Source: Butyricicoccus sp. Marseille-Q5471
GTDB lineage: Bacteria > Bacillota > Clostridia > Oscillospirales > Butyricicoccaceae
Assembly: GCF_951230135.1 (NCBI RefSeq)
Contig: NZ_CATNVC010000016.1
Span: forward strand, 1-41,784
Length of the DNA: 41,784 nt
Reading direction: 5' to 3'
Shown one piece after another: positions 33,558 through 41,677 of the stretch (position 1 is its first letter; the number at the start of each line of letters is the position of its first letter). Both the position numbers and the translations under genes were made by a program. The notes below the pieces were generated by a model. That model saw only the letters and a list, made by a program, of their open reading frames with translations, was not told the origin of the DNA and did no database searches.

Positions 33558-36275
33558 TCACTGTGTTCTGACATGGCTTTTGCGTTTTTTTGGTTCCTGC
33601 GCCTGCTCTGCTACAGGGGTATGCAGTGTGCCGGTTCCTGTGGGCGGCTCCAGTAGTTCGCCGGTATCCTCATCCACCACCACGCAGGCAGTGTGCTTTC
33701 GAACGATATTTTCCTCGAGTACCTGCTTGTCGGCATAGGAAACCTTACGGTGAGCACGCTCCGACACGGTATAAGTTCCGTCGAAGATGATGCCCCAATC
33801 TAAAAACAGGCGCAGCTTGGTTTTCATGGGGTGGGTGCCGGTTTTCATCACTACAAAGTTTCCCTTTGGAATGGATTTCAGCTCATCCGCCGTCATCAGC
33901 GGGCGTTCCATCATTTGCAAGGACTGGCTGGGGTCGTTCTTGCCTCGGCTGATGCTGCCGCTCATCACCGTGCGAGAGCCCATTGCCTTTGATAAGACCT
34001 CGGCTGTCTGGCTGTTGGGTGCAAAGCCGCCGAAGATGGTGTCCTGGCAGTTATCCACGATAATTTCCGAACCCTCTTTGCCATAGTTTTTCTGGAGCTG
34101 GCCAAAGCTCTGGATGATTGGCACCATCGTCAAGCGGCGGGAGCGGCTGGCGGAAAAAATAAGCTCCAGTGATTGGATTGCAGGCAGCGTACCCAGCTCA
34201 TCGCAGTAGAATACTACACGATTTTTTAGCTTGCCTCCGTTTTCATCAGCAACCGCAAGGATTTCACGATAGAGCTGCTGGATCATAAGCGACACCATAA
34301 AATATTTGGTCAGATCTTCTTCGGGTAAAACAATGAACAGTGCAGACTTTTCCTTGCAGAACTTTTCCGCATCAATGGCCGTATCGTCATGGCTCTGCTG
34401 CTCCAAAGAAGTGAAACCCACAAAGGCTTCTGCAAAGCGGCTATCGGAATCCGATTTGTTTTTTGCACACCCGATTCCATCACGGAGCATTTTACCCAGT
34501 TCGAAGCTGGCATAGGGAAAACTCTGCTTTGCCGAGCGGGTGTACAGGTCAAAGGCGGTTTCATGATTTTGTTCCACGCCCTTGCCATGATAGTACAGAC
34601 CGCCAAGAGAATATTCGGCATACTTATATTTTTCATTGGCAGACAGGGTGAGCCAGTGTGCCGCTACTTCATAGTCCCGCTCAGTGCCAAGCCCCGCCGC
34701 ATACATTTTGCCAATACGATATTCGGTATACTTCCAAGGTTCTTCCGCTTCAGTAATTTGAAAAGTAGCGAGGGCTTTTGCGTACCACTGCTGAGCAACA
34801 TCGGTATCAGCTTCACAGCCAAGACCGTCAGCAGACATTCTTCCGAGGTCGAACATGGCGAGAGGATTATCCTGCGCCGCTTGTGAAAGCAACAACCCCT
34901 TCGCTTTTTCAAAATCTTGAGCAATTCCCTTGTCCTCATCGCCATGCAGATATTGTTTTGCCAGCTTGTATTCGTCCGTCCACCAGTTTGGATGTTTACT
35001 TTTGTTGCCATAGCCAGACCGACCAATTCGCTCTTGCCGTGGGGAATACTCCGGCTCGGCAGTATCATCCTCCATTGAGGGTGATGGTATATCTTCATCT
35101 GTTGTGAGTTCTGGTAGTGCGGAGTCCATAGCGGTCGGTTCTTCAAAGGTGAGCGTACCGTCTGCAAGCTGCATGGCTTCCTTGATGACCATATTACGGA
35201 TGGATTTGAAGTCATCACATTTGGAAAGCGGGAGCGGCTCTGACGATTGATCACTGTAAAAATGATTGATCTGACTTTTTGCCTCTTGCCACAGACGATA
35301 GGCCTCCGCCACACGCTCATCCCGAGCCAGCTCGTCCACGATTTCATCCACCACATTTTTTAACTCCGCTTTCAGATAGCCATACTGCTTTCTGCCAGTG
35401 GTGTGTTTCATTCTTTCTTCGAGGTGTGTAAGCAACTGTTCTATCTTTTCATTTTGCAAGGTACCGCCTTGCATCTGTACAAGCAATTCCCGAAGTGCCA
35501 TGCGTGACTGATTGGAAAGCTCATCCTGCCGCTGCGTTTTTTCTCCGTACAGCGGTATCAGCTCCTGGCGGAAAATCTCAGTTGACAGTGCTGACTTCAT
35601 TTTGCGAATGCCCGGCTTGGTGAGGTAGCCCTCCTGCGGATTTGTGCTGTAGCAAATCATGTGTACATGAGGGTGGTGGGATTCATTGTGAAAGGCCGCA
35701 TACCATTTTAGATGGTCCGGATGTATTTTTAGACTATCCGCAAATTCCATTGCCTTGGAGGAAATCAGTGCTTTCCACGCCGCCGCATTTTCAAATCCAA
35801 ATTTGTCCGCATCCTCACGGCGCAAAGAAATAATCGGCGTCCACACGTTCCCGGTATGCTCTGACACTTCATTTGCTACTTGCTCCAGCACCAACGGTGT
35901 ATCACTGGCTGTGAACAGACCGTGGGTATCAAATTTTTCTGCGCGAGGACGATTTGCAATGTAATCGAGATATTTTTCTCGGTCACCAATTTGTTCGATG
36001 TGCTGCTCCAACGTGATAGAGATAAACTCAGAAGCATTTTCACGGTTAGGCTGAGTGATATAGTCCTCGTATTCCAATGATTCCTTGCTCTCCGGAAACT
36101 CACGAACGATGTGTGCAATGAGTGTTTGCTGATTTTTTGTGCTATGCCACAGTTCCCGACCATTCGGAATCTTTTCTACGCCATCACGGGTAGCAATATA
36201 TTTCACCAGATGATGAAGGTGTGCGGCAGCTTTGCTGCCCTTGAGGTATCCGTTTTTAATGACCAGCCTTGCCAT
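33558..36275 (-). CDS. Chimeric ICE protein: MobP-type relaxase fused to the C-terminal half of a VirD4/TraG coupling protein
   Basis: Residues 1 to about 330 are a MobP/Tn1549-type relaxase with the histidine cluster FHNESHHPHVHM at 195-206. Residues about 430-625 are Sel1-type repeats (LGKMxxDGxG units). From residue 632 the sequence changes to the C-terminal part of a coupling ATPase: TAIDAEKFCKEKSALFIVLPEED, Walker B VVFYCDELG at 687-695 and the TraM/TraG-type end. The Walker A motif is absent. The switch at about 34,383 is in frame, so the gene looks like a deletion fusion of two genes. The coupling half cannot hydrolyse ATP. Its start overlaps the mobC-like stop by one base. Confidence 0.85.
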   Translation of the reverse strand: MARLVIKNGYLKGSKAAAHLHHLVKYIATRDGVEKIPNGRELWHSTKNQQTLIAHIVREFPESKESLEYEDYITQPNRENASEFISITLEQHIEQIGDREKYLDYIANRPRAEKFDTHGLFTASDTPLVLEQVANEVSEHTGNVWTPIISLRREDADKFGFENAAAWKALISSKAMEFADSLKIHPDHLKWYAAFHNESHHPHVHMICYSTNPQEGYLTKPGIRKMKSALSTEIFRQELIPLYGEKTQRQDELSNQSRMALRELLVQMQGGTLQNEKIEQLLTHLEERMKHTTGRKQYGYLKAELKNVVDEIVDELARDERVAEAYRLWQEAKSQINHFYSDQSSEPLPLSKCDDFKSIRNMVIKEAMQLADGTLTFEEPTAMDSALPELTTDEDIPSPSMEDDTAEPEYSPRQERIGRSGYGNKSKHPNWWTDEYKLAKQYLHGDEDKGIAQDFEKAKGLLLSQAAQDNPLAMFDLGRMSADGLGCEADTDVAQQWYAKALATFQITEAEEPWKYTEYRIGKMYAAGLGTERDYEVAAHWLTLSANEKYKYAEYSLGGLYYHGKGVEQNHETAFDLYTRSAKQSFPYASFELGKMLRDGIGCAKNKSDSDSRFAEAFVGFTSLEQQSHDDTAIDAEKFCKEKSALFIVLPEEDLTKYFMVSLMIQQLYREILAVADENGGKLKNRVVFYCDELGTLPAIQSLELIFSASRSRRLTMVPIIQSFGQLQKNYGKEGSEIIVDNCQDTIFGGFAPNSQTAEVLSKAMGSRTVMSGSISRGKNDPSQSLQMMERPLMTADELKSIPKGNFVVMKTGTHPMKTKLRLFLDWGIIFDGTYTVSERAHRKVSYADKQVLEENIVRKHTACVVVDEDTGELLEPPTGTGTLHTPVAEQAQEPKKRKSHVRTQ

Positions 36276-36697
36276 TAAAGATCAGCACCCTGTTGGAACT
36301 GCACTGCATCATCAAGCTTGATTTTACCTCTCGTCTTTTTCACCTCGGCAACGCATCGGCCACGGAGACTACGCAGCTCATCATCGGTAACCTCCAGCGT
36401 GGCCGCCAGCAGATGCATCATCATGCTGATCTCCACCGACAGGCGGAACAGATTATTTGCCACACGATTTTCGGTGTTTTGCAGAGTGCCCTGAATCGCT
36501 CCCAGCAAATTCTGTGAGAGAAAAGCCGTGCTGTTTTGGCTGCTCAAATATCCGATATAGAAGTCCACTGCCTGGGAAACAAATTCGGTGTGATTCTTCA
36601 TGGCCTTTTCTTGCATCATGGCTTCCATGGTTTTAATCATATCCGGGTAGAGCCATGCCACTACCCGCTGCTTTAGTTCGTTTCTATTTTCATTCAT
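36275..36697 (-). CDS. Relaxosome accessory protein (MobC-like) of a Tn1549-type ICE
   Basis: The 140-residue protein sits directly before the relaxase, overlapping it by one base. An N-terminal basic/ribbon-helix-helix-like part (LKQRVVAWLYPDMIKTMEAM) and a mostly helical remainder fit a relaxase partner that binds oriT DNA. I choose ATG 36697, which follows GGAG; an earlier ATG at 36742 would overlap the first AGGTGCTGT repeat. The exact family name is uncertain. Confidence 0.75.
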   Translation of the reverse strand: MNENRNELKQRVVAWLYPDMIKTMEAMMQEKAMKNHTEFVSQAVDFYIGYLSSQNSTAFLSQNLLGAIQGTLQNTENRVANNLFRLSVEISMMMHLLAATLEVTDDELRSLRGRCVAEVKKTRGKIKLDDAVQFQQGADL

Positions 36698-36735
36698 AGG
36701 CTCAAATCTCCTTCTGTTTTGTGTTAGCATCCCAA

Positions 36736-36919
36736 ACAGCACCTTAGAAATGCTGATGCGGTGGGGCTTTCATGTGGTTACAGCACCTTAGACAGCAAAA
36801 AAGCCGATTTACAGCACCTTTGGCAAAAGAAATGCATCCTACAAAAATGCTGTATTTTCGGCTTAGAAGCGGTCGGCACTGCCGTCCGCTGTGACTGTGA
36901 GGTGCGTTTACAGCACCTC
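36736..36919. repeat. Four direct repeats with two hairpins, candidate oriT
   Basis: ACAGCACCT occurs at 36736, 36780, 36811 and 36910. Two inverted structures overlap them: AAGCCG...ACAGCA (36801-36816) against TGCTGT...CGGCTT (36848-36864), and GAGGTGC/GCACCTC with a 7-base loop at 36899-36919. This lies just upstream of the mobC-like and relaxase genes in a non-coding stretch, the usual location for an origin of transfer. The function is inferred. Confidence 0.45.
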
Positions 36920-37110
36920 GCTTTCTCCTGCTCTCTTTTCGACATGGGGGTTCACTGCGGCTTTGTGGTATAGATAGGGCGTTTTTGATAGCTCGGCACA
37001 AATTGCTCACACGGGGCTTAACCTGTGCCAAGGGTGTATGGATGCCACCCCACCCCGCAAAAGCCCACACAGGGGCGACAGGGCGGCAACGCTGGGCGAA
37101 GCTCCGCGCC
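36920..37110. other. Non-coding stretch upstream of the candidate oriT
   Basis: No convincing gene is seen. Overlapping frames up to 108 residues have low-complexity content and no good start sites. The right end (about 37070-37105) is GC-rich. Confidence 0.5.
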
Positions 37111-37371
37111 TTAAACGGTCGACATCACCGAACCGTTATTTGCAGCGGCAGATGACTTGCTTTTTTCTTTCTGCTTTTTCGCCGGTGCAGGCGTATCCTC
37201 GCCGCCCTCGTCAATGTACTCTCGCACCGGGGCGGGCACATATTTTTCATAGAGCTTTTGCAGAGCATCGCCCAGCTCCTGCTCCACATCGGCATCCTTT
37301 TTCTCCATGTAACGCTTAGTTGCACGGAGCTTGTCAGCTTCCATACTGATGGTGATGTTCTCTTTTTTCAT
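37111..37371 (-). CDS. DUF6103 family ICE protein
   Basis: The 86-residue charged protein has an N-terminal strand (ITISMEADKLRATKRYMEKK) and a Lys/Ala/Pro-rich tail. It matches the DUF6103 proteins of Tn1549-like elements. The ATG has a strong AAGGAGG site. The N-terminal pattern suggests a small DNA-binding fold, but function is unknown. It lies 14 bases after DUF3846. Confidence 0.75.
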   Translation of the reverse strand: MKKENITISMEADKLRATKRYMEKKDADVEQELGDALQKLYEKYVPAPVREYIDEGGEDTPAPAKKQKEKSKSSAAANNGSVMSTV

Positions 37372-37385
37372 ACTGAAAATCCTCC

Positions 37386-37760
37386 TTAAAAATTAAATCC
37401 GATAAAGGTCATACGAGGCTCAAGCTCCGGTTCCTCTCCGCTAAAGACAGGAACTTCGGAGAAAAGCTGGCTGTATTCCGCAATTTCGCTTTTGCTCAGT
37501 GAGGAGAAATCCCCACTGCGGGTGGTGCCGCAAACAAAAAATGGGCCGCAGATGATGTCCGCACCCAGCCGTCTGTTGGGCGGCATTCCGTTTAGCTTGC
37601 CTTCCTCATTGCACACAACCACGCAGCCATTGGGGAAGCTGATGCATTCAATCAGACCGCCCACCTCTGCTTGAAGGCTATGAAGGTCGTTGCCGATTTC
37701 CTTGATAGCGGGCGGTTGACCCGGCTCAACGCTCAATACTTTAATCTTGTTTTCTTTCAT
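37386..37760 (-). CDS. DUF3846 family ICE protein
   Basis: The 124-residue protein has an N-terminal IKVLSVEPGQPPAIKEIGNDLHSLQ and a core of NGCVVVCNEEGKLNGMPPNRRLG, typical of DUF3846 proteins carried by mobile elements in gut Firmicutes. Function is unknown. An AAGGAG site precedes the ATG. It follows the M23 peptidase by 15 bases. Confidence 0.85.
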   Translation of the reverse strand: MKENKIKVLSVEPGQPPAIKEIGNDLHSLQAEVGGLIECISFPNGCVVVCNEEGKLNGMPPNRRLGADIICGPFFVCGTTRSGDFSSLSKSEIAEYSQLFSEVPVFSGEEPELEPRMTFIGFNF

Positions 37761-37775
37761 ATTCAGACTCCTTCC

Positions 37776-38864
37776 TTATGGCAGATAGCTTCTTGGGTTT
37801 TGCTTCTCGCCGTTAATTCTCACTTCAAAATGCAGATGATTGCCGGTGCTGCGGCCGGTGGAGCCCACCTCGGCAATGACCGTTCCGGCATCCACCGTCT
37901 GTCCCTCGGTGACGAGAATTTTGGAGCAGTGGGCGTACAGTGTGACGAAGCCGCCACCATGATCCACCATCACATGGTAGCCGTAGCCGCTGATGGAATA
38001 GCGAACCACATACACCGTTCCCGGCAGTGCGGCACGGATGGGCGTGCCTTTTCCAGCACCGAGGTCGAGGCCACTGTGTCCCTTGGTCTGCCCGGTGAAC
38101 GGGTCTTTGCGGTAGCCAAACTCCGAGGTGGCCATGCTGCGCCAGCCCTCGCCCAGGGGAGAACAGAAACCGTCCGCCCCGATAAACGGCGCGTCCGAAA
38201 GAGGCAGACCGTCTGACCACTCATCAAATTCCTGCCCATAGGTGGGCGCCGGACTGCCGTACAGCACACGGTAATAGATTTCCGAAGCGTTGGCTTGATT
38301 CTCGGCGGTGACGTTCAGCCCCATGCTTGCGGAAATAGTTGCGTATACCACGGGCAGTTCCCTGATGGGAACCGCCACGGTGTAGCTTTCCTCGCCGGTG
38401 GTGCCGTCCTCATTTTCCACGGTTCGGGTACGCTCCTCATAGGTCACAAAGCTCTCCACAAAGCGGCGGTGGTCTTTATTCGAGGGGCTGTCAGCGCCGA
38501 AAAACAGAGCATAAAAAATTGCCTTGACTCTGGTCGAATCAAGGCTGCCGCCGTCCTCCATCTCGGCGTTAATGCTGGCGATTGTTCCGTCTAAAAGGGT
38601 AAAGCTGCCGCGCATGTCCTCAATATAGCCACGGTAGCTCTCGGGGACATTGCCCGAAATCACGCCGCCCTCAAAGCACAAGCCCACGGCGGTATTGTTG
38701 TGATCTGCCGTGCCGGAGAGGAGCGATGCGATGATGACCAGCAGTAAAATGAGGGGCGAGAGGATGGCGGCAATAATCCAGCCGATGGTTTTGCGCAGCC
38801 GCTCGTCCGACAGCGCGGTGGTGGCAGCTTTGACCGCCAGCCCGATGGTTGCAGGGTCAGCCAT
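37776..38864 (-). CDS. M23 family metallopeptidase of the conjugation apparatus
   Basis: It probably opens the cell wall locally so the transfer apparatus can pass. The 362-residue protein has an N-terminal membrane segment (about residues 27-49), a mid domain shared with Tn1549-type cell-wall hydrolases (TADHNNTAVGLCFEGG, YYRVLYGS) and a C-terminal M23 domain with zinc ligands in HSGLDLG and HLHFEV. All catalytic residues appear present. It lies 6 bases after the GGCT-like gene. Confidence 0.9.
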   Translation of the reverse strand: MADPATIGLAVKAATTALSDERLRKTIGWIIAAILSPLILLLVIIASLLSGTADHNNTAVGLCFEGGVISGNVPESYRGYIEDMRGSFTLLDGTIASINAEMEDGGSLDSTRVKAIFYALFFGADSPSNKDHRRFVESFVTYEERTRTVENEDGTTGEESYTVAVPIRELPVVYATISASMGLNVTAENQANASEIYYRVLYGSPAPTYGQEFDEWSDGLPLSDAPFIGADGFCSPLGEGWRSMATSEFGYRKDPFTGQTKGHSGLDLGAGKGTPIRAALPGTVYVVRYSISGYGYHVMVDHGGGFVTLYAHCSKILVTEGQTVDAGTVIAEVGSTGRSTGNHLHFEVRINGEKQNPRSYLP

Positions 38865-38870
38865 AGTCCA

Positions 38871-39371
38871 TCACCGCCATTTCATCCCGCCGAAGCCGAA
38901 CATACTCTGCTGCTCAGGTTCTTCGGTCATTCGCTGTGCCGTTTGGTTGATGGCCTCCTGCAAGATATTTAGATCAAAGCCCGCGCTACGGTAGCCCTCG
39001 GCAATCACATCCACATAGTATTGCGAGGGCATTCCCAGATGATGCCCCTCGGTCATCACATACACAAAGGCATCTACCGAGTGACCGTCTACTTCAACAG
39101 TCCTATTTTCTTTCTCATAAAAAGTGGGATAGCCTTCGTATCTGTCCAGTGCCAGTTCATCTTTTTTGCCTACAGTCCATAAAAGAACAGGCACACTCTT
39201 GCCCTCGCAAGGCTCAATGGTGGCATAGGCCCCGGTTTTTGAGCCTCGGAACAACAGCTCGTAGCCGTTTATTTCCGTCCCGCCCAGCACCTTGGCAGTG
39301 GGACAGCGCTGCGCCATCTGCGGCAGATTCAGGTTACTGCCGTAGGCAATATAAATTTTATCCTTGCTCAA
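38871..39371 (-). CDS. Gamma-glutamylcyclotransferase-like (AIG2/GGCT) protein
   Basis: GGCT-fold enzymes release gamma-glutamyl groups as 5-oxoproline. The 166-residue protein begins with YIAYGSNLN, the substrate-binding loop, and has the catalytic glutamate in ALDRYEGYPTFY. Start is TTG 39371, since AGGAGGTG lies 6 bases upstream and no ATG fits. The ribosome site overlaps the amidoligase stop, so the two are translated together. It probably trims or edits an amidoligase product. Confidence 0.88.
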   Translation of the reverse strand: MSKDKIYIAYGSNLNLPQMAQRCPTAKVLGGTEINGYELLFRGSKTGAYATIEPCEGKSVPVLLWTVGKKDELALDRYEGYPTFYEKENRTVEVDGHSVDAFVYVMTEGHHLGMPSQYYVDVIAEGYRSAGFDLNILQEAINQTAQRMTEEPEQQSMFGFGGMKWR

Positions 39372-39381
39372 TTTGCACCTC

Positions 39382-40425
39382 CTACATGGTCATGGACATA
39401 GAAAAAGCAGGAGCTTCCTCATCGGCTTGCTCCTGCTGCGGCTCCACATCCAATTCTGTTTTTTCCTGCTGACTCTGTGCCAATTCTTTCTCACGCTTTT
39501 TGCGAAGCCGCTCTTTTTGTGCAATTGCCTGCGCCGGGTCCTTCCAAGCAATGCAGCCCTCCAAGTGATCCAGCAGATGCTTACGCGCCGTCTTGAACTC
39601 ATCGCCAATCAGACCGAGCCGCAAAAGCCACACACGGAAGGTATATTTTTCGTTGGTAGACTGTGTTTTGGCGGGGCTTGCCGACCGCTGGTTGAGAGCC
39701 TGCGCGGACATGGCAAGGCAGAACTGAATGTACGCCTTGATTTTTCCCGCGTGCAGCTCGCCGTTGAATGCCCGAAACTCCACAGTGCCTTTCTGGAATA
39801 CACTGTGGAGATTGAGACAGTGATAGCGGCTGTTGTGATAATGCTCATGGCTGCCGTCGCCTCCGTTATACCAAATGCGCTTGAACTGGTCGCGGGTGAT
39901 GGGCTTCTGCTGATTGATCCGCTCTAAAAAATCCGGGTCAATCTTGCGGCAATAGTTGCTCTCTCTGCCGCGGGCAACCTTCAGCGCCTTGTAAATCATA
40001 TCCTCCTTGGCCGCCATGATGTTAACAAGATTGCGCAGATGGGGCGCGTCAAAGGGGGCGGCGTTGATGTGAATGTGGATGCCGCAGGAGGAATTGACAA
40101 AGGCACCGGCTTCCCGCAGCTTGCGCACCAGCTCCTGCACCGTTTCGATATCCTTGTACTGGCAGATTGGGCTGACCAGCTCCACGCTGTATGTGCCATC
40201 GGCAAACACCTTTCGCCGCCCCTCCTGCCGCTGGCAGTTAATGCTGGCGTCGCTCATGACTTTCCATTTGCGCCCCTCGGTGTCAAGAGCGTAGGAGGCA
40301 TCATAATAGGTGCCCTCATAATTCCTGCTGGTGCCGAAATATTCGGCGAGCACCTCGGCGGCGCGGCTGCGGGTAAGGCCGGTCATTTCAATTTCGATTC
40401 CAAAATCCTGACCTTGTATCTCCAT
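39382..40425 (-). CDS. Amidoligase (COOH-NH2 ligase, glutamine synthetase-like fold)
   Basis: Predicted to form amide bonds between a carboxylate and an amine, using ATP. The 347-residue protein shows the fold's metal and ATP motifs: FGIEIEMTGL near the N-terminus, CGIHIHINA and GTVEFRAFNG in the middle. The last 40 residues are a Gln/Glu-rich tail. It is directly coupled to the GGCT-like gene. Published genomics (Iyer and Aravind group) proposed that such pairs make or modify gamma-glutamyl-type peptides; the real substrate is unknown. Confidence 0.85.
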   Translation of the reverse strand: MEIQGQDFGIEIEMTGLTRSRAAEVLAEYFGTSRNYEGTYYDASYALDTEGRKWKVMSDASINCQRQEGRRKVFADGTYSVELVSPICQYKDIETVQELVRKLREAGAFVNSSCGIHIHINAAPFDAPHLRNLVNIMAAKEDMIYKALKVARGRESNYCRKIDPDFLERINQQKPITRDQFKRIWYNGGDGSHEHYHNSRYHCLNLHSVFQKGTVEFRAFNGELHAGKIKAYIQFCLAMSAQALNQRSASPAKTQSTNEKYTFRVWLLRLGLIGDEFKTARKHLLDHLEGCIAWKDPAQAIAQKERLRKKREKELAQSQQEKTELDVEPQQEQADEEAPAFSMSMTM

Positions 40426-40437
40426 TCTCCCACCGCC

Positions 40438-40917
40438 TTACCACATTCTGTACTGGAATGTATGGTCATCTTTCGGGGTAAGTCCAGCCTGTTCAGCCGC
40501 AGCGTTGATGAAGCTGCACAGCCGCTCCCTGCGCCAAGTGTCAATCAAATACTGGTCACACTTTTCATTGAGGGCATTAATCCGGCAGACCGTTTTGCGC
40601 ACACATTCGGAAATGGCGGCGGGGTCACCCTTGGCGGCGGCAAGGTTTCTTAGGTAGTCATCCAGAATATCGCCGCACACAGACACATCCGAGGTGGTAT
40701 AATGATAGCTCCCGGCGTAGGGGTTGGGGTACTCCTTGCCATCCATACAGGCGCGCAGATGCTCTAAAATACCGGGTCTGCACTCCGGCTCCGCTTTCTG
40801 ATACTGTCCCATAAAAGCTAAAATGTCCGAATCCCGGTTGGCGGTGTAGGTAATAAAGGACAGCATATCTTCAAGGAGACTTGCTTTGATTTCCTGCTTC
40901 TTTTCTATCTTTTTCAT
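40438..40917 (-). CDS. Unknown ICE protein upstream of the amidoligase
   Basis: The 159-residue, mostly helical, soluble protein has several Cys (CGDILDDYL, CVRKTVCRI, KCDQYL). No family is recognised. It lies 12 bases before the amidoligase and overlaps the small gene upstream by 4 bases, so it belongs to the same transcript. It may be a partner or substrate carrier for the amidoligase pair, which is speculative. Confidence 0.7.
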   Translation of the reverse strand: MKKIEKKQEIKASLLEDMLSFITYTANRDSDILAFMGQYQKAEPECRPGILEHLRACMDGKEYPNPYAGSYHYTTSDVSVCGDILDDYLRNLAAAKGDPAAISECVRKTVCRINALNEKCDQYLIDTWRRERLCSFINAAAEQAGLTPKDDHTFQYRMW

Positions 40918-41069
40918 CGTCCACCTGCCTTTCCGAAGAGCTTCTCCTTATATGCCGGGGCGTGGACAGCGAGGTTATATCGCTCGTTGCCGCATTTATA
41001 TAAGCACACGCCGCGCTGGGGGAAGCGGATCAAATTGTATTCGCTCTCTTCAAGCTGGAGGGTGTCCAT
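40914..41069 (-). CDS. 51-residue protein, possibly the C-terminal remnant of a larger conjugation protein
   Basis: It starts at ATG 41069 inside the end of the DUF4406-like gene and overlaps the next gene by 4 bases. The sequence (QLEESEYNLIRFPQRG, then YKEKLFGKAGGR at the end) looks like the tail of a larger protein rather than a full small one, but I cannot name the parent. No ribosome site is clear. The join lies near 41,060. Confidence 0.45.
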   Translation of the reverse strand: MDTLQLEESEYNLIRFPQRGVCLYKCGNERYNLAVHAPAYKEKLFGKAGGR

Positions 41070-41289
41070 AGCACCACAATTCATCGCAGTGTTCCAGCAT
41101 GGCAAGCCCCATGTCGATGCCGAGCTGCCGCTCCTGCGGCAGACTGTCATCCAAGAGATTCGGATACAGCAAATGGGGCGCAAAAAAAGCGTACCCCTCG
41201 TTCATTACATGGCGGCACGCTCTCTTGGCAAACTCTGTATTCTTTTGAATGTCCCCGGCATAGGGGGACGCTACACAGATGACTTTCAT
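41050..41289 (-). CDS. DUF4406/DUF7768-like nucleoside-deoxyribosyltransferase-fold protein, shortened
   Basis: The 79-residue protein opens with VICVASPYAGDIQKNTEFAKRACRH and contains the conserved FAPHLLYPNLLDD and LGIDMGLAMLEHCDELWCYG. Family members usually continue past this point with another helix of 20 or more residues, which is missing; the frame ends just after WCYGHPPA. An AAAGGA site precedes ATG 41289. It was probably shortened by a deletion, which may also have brought in the 51-residue frame. Confidence 0.7.
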   Translation of the reverse strand: MKVICVASPYAGDIQKNTEFAKRACRHVMNEGYAFFAPHLLYPNLLDDSLPQERQLGIDMGLAMLEHCDELWCYGHPPA

Positions 41290-41307
41290 AGGCGTTTTTC
41301 CTTTCTG

Positions 41308-41677
41308 CTATTTTGGCGCAACTGCCTGCACCACCGTTCTTGTGGTATTGACGGCGGCCTGCGCCGTGTAAACTGCCGACATCACATTTGCGCGGGTAGA
41401 GGTGTCCAGTCCAAAGGCACCGGCAATCCTCGGTACTTCTCCTGCGGCAAGCATCAGCCCCAAGCCCAAGAGGGCATGGTCTTTTAATACCATCAGCCCT
41501 GCCGTGAGAATGGTCGCCTGCAAAAAGGTAGTCAGGCATAAGCCGATGATCTGCTTGCACCACTGAACAAATCCGTCAATGTAGCCCCTCGGTACGCTGA
41601 ACATATACAGGCTGCCAACGGCAATCTGTATCAGTAAAATGCCGCCGCGCTTGAGATTTGTAAATGGTAAGATAAAG
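41308..41677 (-). pseudogene. TrbL/VirB6-like conjugation membrane protein, 5' part lost at an IS end
   Basis: The remaining C-terminal part reads LLIQIAVGSLYMFSVPRGYIDGF, then WCKQIIGLCLTTFLQATIL and a hydrophobic segment, matching the end of the TrbL-type channel protein of Tn1549-like ICEs (usually 250-300 residues). Homology stops at about 41,677, where the IS terminal repeats begin. The apparent ATG at 41,751 lies inside the IS. Confidence 0.75.

Noticed and set aside
36744-37070. 108-codon minus-strand frame across the repeat region
   Set aside because: It is Cys- and Arg-rich with no ribosome site, and the repeats explain its pattern better.
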